DNA of 10,431 nucleotides, from positions 1-10,431 of the forward strand of contig WFPV01000156.1 in NCBI GenBank assembly GCA_015487405.1. The letters are read 5' to 3'. The notes beneath the pieces were generated by a model. The model saw only the letters and a program-made list of their open reading frames with translations. It was not told the origin of the DNA and did no database searches. This document shows positions 6,344-10,431 of the stretch, piece after piece. The first letter of the stretch is position 1; every line of letters starts with the position of its first letter. The stretch comes from Aquifex sp. GTDB lineage: Bacteria; Aquificota; Aquificia; Aquificales; Aquificaceae. A program made the translations under genes and the position numbers.

Positions 6344-6532
6344 ATCCGACTGTCCGCCGTCGAGGTCTAAAAATACGACTTTCTTTCCATGGTAAACATG
6401 TCTGTTTATGAGAAAGAGGCTGAGAACCGACTTCCCTGAGATCATCTCTCCAAGTATGAGAACCTTTGCCACCAGTGTGCTTAGGCCTTCTGAAAAGTAA
6501 ATGTAAGCAGTGCCGTTTCTCACGTCATCCAT
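6248..6532 (-). pseudogene. fragment of a Clp1/Grc3-type P-loop polynucleotide kinase
   Basis: A 94-codon frame encoding only the P-loop core of a Clp1/Grc3-type kinase. It has Walker A GEMISGKS (28-35) after the strand VAKVLIL, then LSLFLINRHVYHGKKVVFLD, then DLDGGQSDLGPPGM (56-69), the strongly conserved family motif in which an aspartate-rich strand is followed by GQ and PPG. Family members phosphorylate RNA or DNA 5' hydroxyl ends and are normally at least 300 residues long. Here the frame stops after RNLTYNENTKTR, so the rest of the kinase domain is absent. The fragment has no ribosome site of its own at its first ATG, and its frame continues upstream into the lipoprotein-like relic. It is best read as a piece of a gene, not a working enzyme. 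The intact copy, if any, would be elsewhere in the genome. Confidence 0.6.
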
Positions 6533-6667
6533 CGCATTATAACCAGTTTGCTATATAAGTGAGTTTCCTGTATTCGGATTAGACACCTAAAGTTTCGTCT
6601 AAGCCACACCTCCTCCGCAACTCGTCAACGCTATCACGAGAGCCTAAAGTCCTAAATACTTTTTCAT
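6533..6667 (-). pseudogene. lipoprotein-like gene start interrupted by four in-frame TAG codons
   Basis: On the - strand TTAAAGGAGGAAGAAG leads directly into an ATG at 6667. The frame reads MKKYLGL, TAG, ALVIALTSCGGGVA, TAG, TKL, TAG, VSNPNTGNSLI, TAG, then QTGYNA, and runs on into the kinase fragment. The start has all parts of a bacterial lipoprotein signal peptide: two Lys, a hydrophobic core, and the lipobox LTSC followed by Gly residues. The stops are at 6646-6644, 6601-6599, 6589-6587 and 6553-6551. All four are amber, and each is one transition away from CAG (Gln). There is no frameshift. As written it cannot make a lipoprotein, so it is called a pseudogene. Recoding is unlikely because gspK in this window ends in TAG. 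A weak -10 (TATGAT) lies upstream. Confidence 0.5.
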
Positions 6668-6732
6668 CTTCTTCCTCCTTTAAGCAGATAATCCCTCTTC
6701 GCACTAATATCATATCCTAAGCCACCGCAGGT

Positions 6733-6738
6733 TATAAA
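6733..6738 (+). promoter_or_regulatory. -10 element close to the U32 gene start
   Basis: TATAAA lies 11 bases before the ATG at 6750 and there is no Shine-Dalgarno in between. Initiation about seven bases downstream would give a leader of only a few bases. No good -35 is seen. Confidence 0.35.
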
Positions 6739-6749
6739 CTTTATCTGTT

Positions 6750-7982
6750 ATGAAGAAACCGGAAATTCTTGCCCCTGCGGGAAACTGGGAAGGTTTATCC
6801 GCCGCAGTAAAGGCGGGAGCGGAAGCGGTTTATTTTGGTCTTGAGAAGCTGAACCAGAGAGCTTTAAAGAAAAACTTTTCTATAGATGAGCTTCCTGAGA
6901 TAAAAGAGTTCTGTGCCGAGCACGGTGTCAGAGCCTACCTCACACTAAACTCCATAGTTTACGACGAAGATATACCCTACGTTGAAGAAGTTCTCCACAG
7001 AGTCAAAGAAACGGGAATAGACGCGGTAATAGCTTGGGATTTTGCAGTGATGTTAAAGTCCTTGGAGCTCGGGATAGAGACTCACGCATCCGTTATGACG
7101 GGAATAGCCAACTCTGTCAGTGCGAAGTTTTACGAAAATCTCGGCATAAAAAGAATAGTTCCCGCAAAAGAACTGAATTTAGAACAACTAAAGCGACTAA
7201 AACAAAACACGAACCTTGAGATAGAAGCCTTCGTTCACGGAGCTATGTGTATGGCTATCTCGGGAAGGTGCTTCCTCAGTCACGACCTTTTTCAGAAATC
7301 CGCAAACAGGGGAGAGTGTATTCAGGTATGCAGACACGAGTTTGAGGTGGTGATAAGGGACCTCAATCCCACTACGAAGGGGACGGAATACATCCTCGGA
7401 CAGGACTACATAATGTCAGCCAGAGACCTAATGACCTTAGATATAGTGGAATACCTCATGTTCTTAGACGCTTGGAAGATAGAGGGAAGAAGCAAAAATC
7501 CCGACTACGTCTATATGGTGACAAAAGCCTACAGAACTGCACGCGATGCACTTTTAGAGGGAAGCTTCAACGAAAAACTAAGACAAGAACTCATAGATAT
7601 GGTGAGCAGAGTTTACCACAGAGAGTGGGACAGCGGATTTTACTTTGGAAAGGCAAGCTTTGGAATAAACGAAAGCATCGCAAAAGAAAAGAAGGTTTAC
7701 GTTGGAAAGGTTACCAACTACTACTCTCGTATAGGTGTTGCGGAGGTAAAGCTTGAGACGGGAGAGCTCAAACTGGGAGACACGATTCACATAATCGGCA
7801 AGAAAACAGGAGTGGTAAGACAAAAAGTGGAAAGCATGCAGATGGACAGGAAGCCCTTGGAGAAGGTTCAAGCCCCCGCAGTCATAGGACTCAAAGTCGT
7901 GGAAAAAGTAAGACCCGGGGACAAAGTTTACCTAATCGTTGAAGTGAGTGAAGAAGAAAAGAAGAGTGTGAGCGTGTCGTGA
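6750..7982 (+). CDS. peptidase U32 family protein, TrhP/YegQ-like tRNA hydroxylation protein
   Basis: A 410-residue U32 family protein. The N-terminal barrel begins EILAPAGNWEGLSAAVKAGA (5-24). The family signature follows, EAFVHGAMCMAISGRCFLS (159-177), with GECIQVCRHEFEV (188-200). Cys167, Cys174, Cys190 and Cys194 match the four cysteines that bind a 4Fe-4S cluster in this family. The C-terminal part (about 315-400, KVYVGKVTNYYSRIGVAEV onwards) matches the beta-barrel domain found in the longer U32 members YegQ and YrrO. Those members (TrhP) make 5-hydroxyuridine at the wobble base of certain tRNAs. The protease name is historical. The TrhP assignment is by family resemblance, and an RlhA-like rRNA role cannot be excluded. 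No Shine-Dalgarno precedes the ATG. The TGA overlaps the next start by four bases (GTGA). Confidence 0.82.
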   Translation: MKKPEILAPAGNWEGLSAAVKAGAEAVYFGLEKLNQRALKKNFSIDELPEIKEFCAEHGVRAYLTLNSIVYDEDIPYVEEVLHRVKETGIDAVIAWDFAVMLKSLELGIETHASVMTGIANSVSAKFYENLGIKRIVPAKELNLEQLKRLKQNTNLEIEAFVHGAMCMAISGRCFLSHDLFQKSANRGECIQVCRHEFEVVIRDLNPTTKGTEYILGQDYIMSARDLMTLDIVEYLMFLDAWKIEGRSKNPDYVYMVTKAYRTARDALLEGSFNEKLRQELIDMVSRVYHREWDSGFYFGKASFGINESIAKEKKVYVGKVTNYYSRIGVAEVKLETGELKLGDTIHIIGKKTGVVRQKVESMQMDRKPLEKVQAPAVIGLKVVEKVRPGDKVYLIVEVSEEEKKSVSVS

Positions 7983-8473
7983 AAAAGATAAAGTTTTCTT
8001 CCTACGAGGAGTATAAGAACTATTTCAAGAGACTTATAGACTTAGAAAGGAAAGCTCAGATTGAGCTTCACCTGAGAGAGATAAAAACTCTTTCCGGTAA
8101 AGAAAGGGAGAAGAGGGGAAGAGCTATCTTAAACCTCAGAGCTAAATTCCTTGGGAGGGGTCTCGGGGGAGTATACCTCGTCCGATACTCAAGACCCGAA
8201 GGGCTTCCGAAAACTGAGATATCCGTAGGGGATATCGTTCTGGTGAGCAGAGGAAAACCCACTGGAAAAGAAGCTCAGGGAACCGTTGCGGAAAAAACGA
8301 AGAACTATCTCGTAGTAGCTTTCAGCGATTACCCTCCTCCCTACGCACTTGGAAAAAATGTAAGAGTAGACCTATTCTCTAACGAGATAACCTTCAAAAG
8401 AATGGAGGAGGCTCTGGATAGGTTTAAAGAACATCCCTTAAGAGATTTTATTCTCGGGTTAAAAGCCAGTTAA
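7979..8473 (+). CDS. stand-alone N-terminal domain of an IGHMBP2-like superfamily 1 helicase
   Basis: A 164-residue protein starting with GTG that overlaps the U32 stop as GTGA. It follows the N-terminal region of bacterial and archaeal IGHMBP2/SMUBP-2-type helicases step by step. There is a charged helix (LERKAQIELHLREIKTLSGK), then KEREKRGRAILNLRAKFLG, then a small beta-barrel with GLPKTEISVGDIVLVSRG (75-92) and GTVAEKTKNYLVVAF (101-115), then VRVDLFSNEITFKRMEEAL (128-146). In full-length relatives the ATPase core with Walker A begins shortly after this point. Here the frame ends LRDFILGLKAS and TAA, and frdB starts 17 bases later. The domain is complete and in frame, so this is either a split helicase with its motor elsewhere or a truncated gene. 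It was probably derived from an RNA/DNA-binding region. Confidence 0.7.
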   Translation: MKKIKFSSYEEYKNYFKRLIDLERKAQIELHLREIKTLSGKEREKRGRAILNLRAKFLGRGLGGVYLVRYSRPEGLPKTEISVGDIVLVSRGKPTGKEAQGTVAEKTKNYLVVAFSDYPPPYALGKNVRVDLFSNEITFKRMEEALDRFKEHPLRDFILGLKAS

Positions 8474-8476
8474 GCT

Positions 8477-8482
8477 TATATT
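8477..8482 (+). promoter_or_regulatory. -10-like element just before frdB
   Basis: TATATT lies eight bases before the ATG at 8491 and there is no Shine-Dalgarno. It could start a nearly leaderless frdB-fliG transcript. The -35 region is inside the preceding gene and poorly defined. Low certainty. Confidence 0.25.
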
Positions 8483-8490
8483 TGTTAAGT

Positions 8491-9186
8491 ATGAAAGTCA
8501 AGATAAAGCGCTATATAAATGGGGAATACAGGTGGGATGAATTTAATATAGACGCCGAAGGCGTAACTGTATTAGAAATTCTTCAGAAGATAAAAGAGGA
8601 ACAGGACCCTATCCTCTCTTTTAGAGCTATGTGCAGAGCGGGGATATGTGGAACCTGCGCGGTTAAGGTAAACGGAGAGCACAAACTCGCTTGTAACACA
8701 AGGGTTTATGACGATATTACAGTAGAACCGGTAGATATAGCCCCTCCCGTGAAGGACCTCGTTGTGGACCATTCTTTCTTTTTAAATAAACTAAAAGAAG
8801 GCAAAGTCTGGATAGAGCCCCTTCCCACAAACGTTCCCGTAAAACCCGACGAGCTAAAAGCTACTGAAAAGAGCTGGGACTGCATTCTTTGTGGTATTTG
8901 CAACTACGTATGCCCTGCCATTCAGGAAGACAAGAACTTCGGGCTCCCCTCCACTTTCACAAAAGCTTACAGAGTCATTTTCGACAAAAGAAATGCAAAT
9001 AAAGAAAAACTAAAAGATTTGGTTCCTTTAAATATTCAGAGTTGCACCCACTGTAAGAACTGCACCTTTGTATGTCCCAAAGACTGTAATCCTGAATTCT
9101 TAATAAAAATGTTAGAAAATACCATGCTCAGGTATGGTTTAATTAAAAAGGAGCAACAGCAAGACTTTGGTTTCTTAGGTTTCTAA
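8491..9186 (+). CDS. frdB: fumarate reductase/succinate dehydrogenase iron-sulfur subunit
   Basis: A 231-residue iron-sulfur subunit that passes electrons between the flavoprotein and the membrane side of fumarate reductase or succinate dehydrogenase. The N-terminal ferredoxin domain carries Cys48, Cys53, Cys56 and Cys68 (CRAGICGTC) for 2Fe-2S. CILCGICNYVCP gives Cys131, 134, 137 and 141 for 4Fe-4S. CTHCKNCTFVCPKDC gives Cys185, 188, 191 and 195, plus Cys199. Usual FrdB/SdhB proteins lack the second of these last cysteines and hold a 3Fe-4S cluster there. ATG 8491 is preferred over an in-frame TTG at 8482 because MKVKIKRYINGEYRWDEF fits the family start. The gene lies one base before fliG. 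No flavoprotein or membrane-anchor gene is in the window, so sdhB is an equally good name. Confidence 0.9.
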   Translation: MKVKIKRYINGEYRWDEFNIDAEGVTVLEILQKIKEEQDPILSFRAMCRAGICGTCAVKVNGEHKLACNTRVYDDITVEPVDIAPPVKDLVVDHSFFLNKLKEGKVWIEPLPTNVPVKPDELKATEKSWDCILCGICNYVCPAIQEDKNFGLPSTFTKAYRVIFDKRNANKEKLKDLVPLNIQSCTHCKNCTFVCPKDCNPEFLIKMLENTMLRYGLIKKEQQQDFGFLGF

Positions 9187-9187
9187 A

Positions 9188-10174
9188 ATGGCTGAGGAGA
9201 AACAGACACTCTCAAAGGCTCAAAAAGCCGCCCTTCTCGTACTTTCCTTACCGGAAGACGTTAGCTTGAATCTTTTAAAGGAGCTATCAGAAGAAGAACT
9301 CCAGAAACTCTTTAGCGTGGCTAGGGACTTGGGAGCGGTTCCAGAGGATGAGCTCGAGAGCATAGCGGAGGAGTTCGTAAAGGAAGTCGAAAGGCTGGGA
9401 GTAACCGTAAAAAGTCCTGACGAACTTCTGGAAAGCTTAAAGGGGAAACTACCTTCCTCGCTCCTCAATAAGTTTAAAAATTTATTGGAACTTGAGGATG
9501 TAGAAAAAATTTTAAGAGAGATAGAGAGAGTCGACAGTAAGATTCTGGCGAGCCTTATAAGGAACGAACATCCCCAGACTATAGCTCTCTTCCTTTCTCA
9601 GTTAAATCCAAAGAAGGCTGCAGAAATTATTCACTACCTTCCCGGCGAAATTGAAAAGGAAGTTGTTAAAAGAATAGCGACTTTAGAGAATGTTAACCTC
9701 CAGTACGTTAAAGAGCTTGCTCAGCTACTTTTAGAAGAGCTCACTTCTATGGGAGTAAAAGAAAGTGTGCGTCTCGAAGGAACCGCAATAGCTGCAGAAC
9801 TACTGAACTCTTTAGATAAAGAAACCCGTGAAGTCCTGCTTCAGGCAATAGGTCAAGAGGACCCCATCCTCGAGGAGAGAATACGGGAAAAGATGTTCAC
9901 TTTTGAAGACATAAGAAAGCTCTCCGACAGGGACATTATAGAGATACTCAAAGTAGTAGACAAAAACACCCTCATGATTGCCCTAAAGGGAGCTCCCGAG
10001 GACATAAAGCAGAAATTCCTAAGGAATATGTCCAAACGTGCTGCAAAGCTCTTCTTAGAAGATATGGAAGCTTTAGGACCTGTTAAAAAATCCGAAATAG
10101 AAAGAGCTCAAAAACAAATAGTCACCATCATCAGAAAGATGATTGACGAAGGAAAGATAGAGATAGGGGAGTAA
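9188..10174 (+). CDS. fliG: flagellar motor switch protein FliG
   Basis: A 328-residue FliG of usual length. Around 25 copies form the top of the C ring, binding the MS ring (FliF), FliM and the stator. The N domain (about 1-100) begins LSKAQKAALLVLSLPEDVSL. The middle domain has EHPQTIALFLSQL (127-139), the FliM-binding EHPQR-type motif with T in place of R. The C domain starts near KMFTFEDI (235-242) and contains IALKGA and FLRNMSKRAA. Lys267, Arg284, Asp292 and Lys300 align with the charged residues that face the stator in E. coli, with Lys replacing Arg at the last. It ends IEIGE without the longer acidic tail of enteric FliG. It follows frdB by one base without a clear ribosome site, suggesting translational coupling. 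The 3' end of a tRNA fragment abuts its stop on the other strand. Confidence 0.97.
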   Translation: MAEEKQTLSKAQKAALLVLSLPEDVSLNLLKELSEEELQKLFSVARDLGAVPEDELESIAEEFVKEVERLGVTVKSPDELLESLKGKLPSSLLNKFKNLLELEDVEKILREIERVDSKILASLIRNEHPQTIALFLSQLNPKKAAEIIHYLPGEIEKEVVKRIATLENVNLQYVKELAQLLLEELTSMGVKESVRLEGTAIAAELLNSLDKETREVLLQAIGQEDPILEERIREKMFTFEDIRKLSDRDIIEILKVVDKNTLMIALKGAPEDIKQKFLRNMSKRAAKLFLEDMEALGPVKKSEIERAQKQIVTIIRKMIDEGKIEIGE

Positions 10175-10219
10175 TGGTCGGGGTGACCGGACTCGAACCG
10201 GCGACTTCTGGCCCCCATG
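10175..10219 (-). pseudogene. 3' half of a proline tRNA gene (truncated)
   Basis: The - strand reads CCA end (10177-10175), discriminator A, acceptor 3' strand CACCCCG, and a complete T arm with loop TTCGAGT between GCCGG and CCGGT (10202-10186). Then come variable-loop bases AGTC or AAGTC and the 3' side of an anticodon arm, GGGGGCCAGA. The acceptor strand and CGACCA end fit bacterial tRNA-Pro, and the T plus five G fits a GGG or UGG anticodon. The complementary acceptor strand CGGGGTG and any D arm are absent up to the window edge. The bases beyond (TTATGGCA) pair only imperfectly with the anticodon stem. This is what is left when a mobile element or rearrangement cuts a tRNA gene. Confidence 0.6.
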
Positions 10220-10431
10220 CCATAAGTTTTTATGTATTTCGTATATATAATATTGTCGATTTCAATATTTTCCAAGCTCCACATAAATATGGAAAGACGG
10301 AAAACAAAAGAGAATGTCAAGATAAGGAGGAGGGAAAATAGAAATATGGGCTGATAGGGAAGTTAGAGGAATGCTTTAAAAAGATTGAAAAGAGAGAAAG
10401 GATACAAGCAAAAGTAAAAACAATAGCTGTA
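10220..10431. other. AT-rich tail without a confident gene
   Basis: The first 50 bases are almost only A and T on both strands, unlike the rest of the window. From 10289 the + strand becomes strongly purine-rich, as coding strands are here, with GGAGGAGGG at 10325-10333. However, no proper start codon follows at a normal distance. A frame is open from 10342 to the window end (YGLIGKLEECFKKIEKRERI onwards) without ATG, GTG or TTG. It may be the head of a gene with a damaged start. Confidence 0.35.

Larger units (their letters stand above)
6088..6749. other. 662-bp region of gene remnants between the flagellar cluster and the U32 gene
   Basis: No intact gene is supported. The - strand carries a lipoprotein-like start with stops and, in the same frame, a P-loop kinase fragment (both listed). 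The + strand has one short frame with a ribosome site at 6170. Positions 6668-6749 separate the - strand relic from the + strand U32 gene and would have been a divergent promoter region. The stretch looks like a graveyard formed by rearrangement. Confidence 0.55.

Noticed and set aside
7578..7871. 97-codon frame on the - strand within the U32 gene
   Set aside because: No ribosome site, and it is fully covered by a well-supported gene on the other strand.
1..10431. CRISPR array, insertion sequence or toxin-antitoxin pair
   Set aside because: No spaced direct repeats, no transposase frame and no paired small genes of that kind were found.

Overview
The window comes from a thermophilic member of the Aquificales, most likely the genus Aquifex. 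The flagellin N terminus reads like Aquifex flagellin from memory. The proteins are rich in Lys, Glu and Ile, arginine is mostly AGA/AGG, and mRNA strands are purine-rich. Genes are packed with gaps of 0 to 60 bp or short overlaps. All confidently called genes lie on the + strand.

Layout. 3-335 is the 3' end of a GspK-type type II secretion pseudopilin. 336-660 has no conventional gene. On the - strand it holds a possible small transcription unit: promoter, a 14-codon ORF with a strong ribosome site, and a terminator. 673-1365 is a dienelactone hydrolase family protein. 1461-6087 is a late flagellar cluster: flagellin behind a near-consensus sigma-28 promoter, then flaG, fliD, fliS, a fliT-like gene and an alpha/beta hydrolase, the last five packed as an operon. 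6088-6749 is a decayed stretch. On the - strand it carries a lipoprotein-like start broken by four in-frame TAG codons, running in frame into a fragment of a Clp1/Grc3-type P-loop kinase. 6750-10174 is a compact run: a U32 (TrhP/YegQ-like) protein, a stand-alone N-terminal domain of an IGHMBP2-type helicase, an FrdB/SdhB iron-sulfur subunit, and fliG. Next to the fliG stop, on the - strand, lies the 3' half of a proline tRNA. From there to the end is an AT-rich tail with no confident gene.

How the genes work together. FlaA is the filament subunit, FliS its export chaperone, FliD the filament cap, and the FliT-like protein a probable cap chaperone. FlaG is a filament accessory protein. FliG is the rotor/switch protein, encoded away from this cluster. 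The frdB-fliG pair is notable because fumarate reductase is reported to bind FliG in E. coli. No chemotaxis gene is present in the window.

The most interesting signals are the frdB-fliG pair, the extra cysteine in the third FrdB cluster, the helicase domain without its ATPase core, the all-amber lipoprotein relic, the symmetric promoter before the hydrolase with its antisense unit, and the truncated tRNA-Pro.
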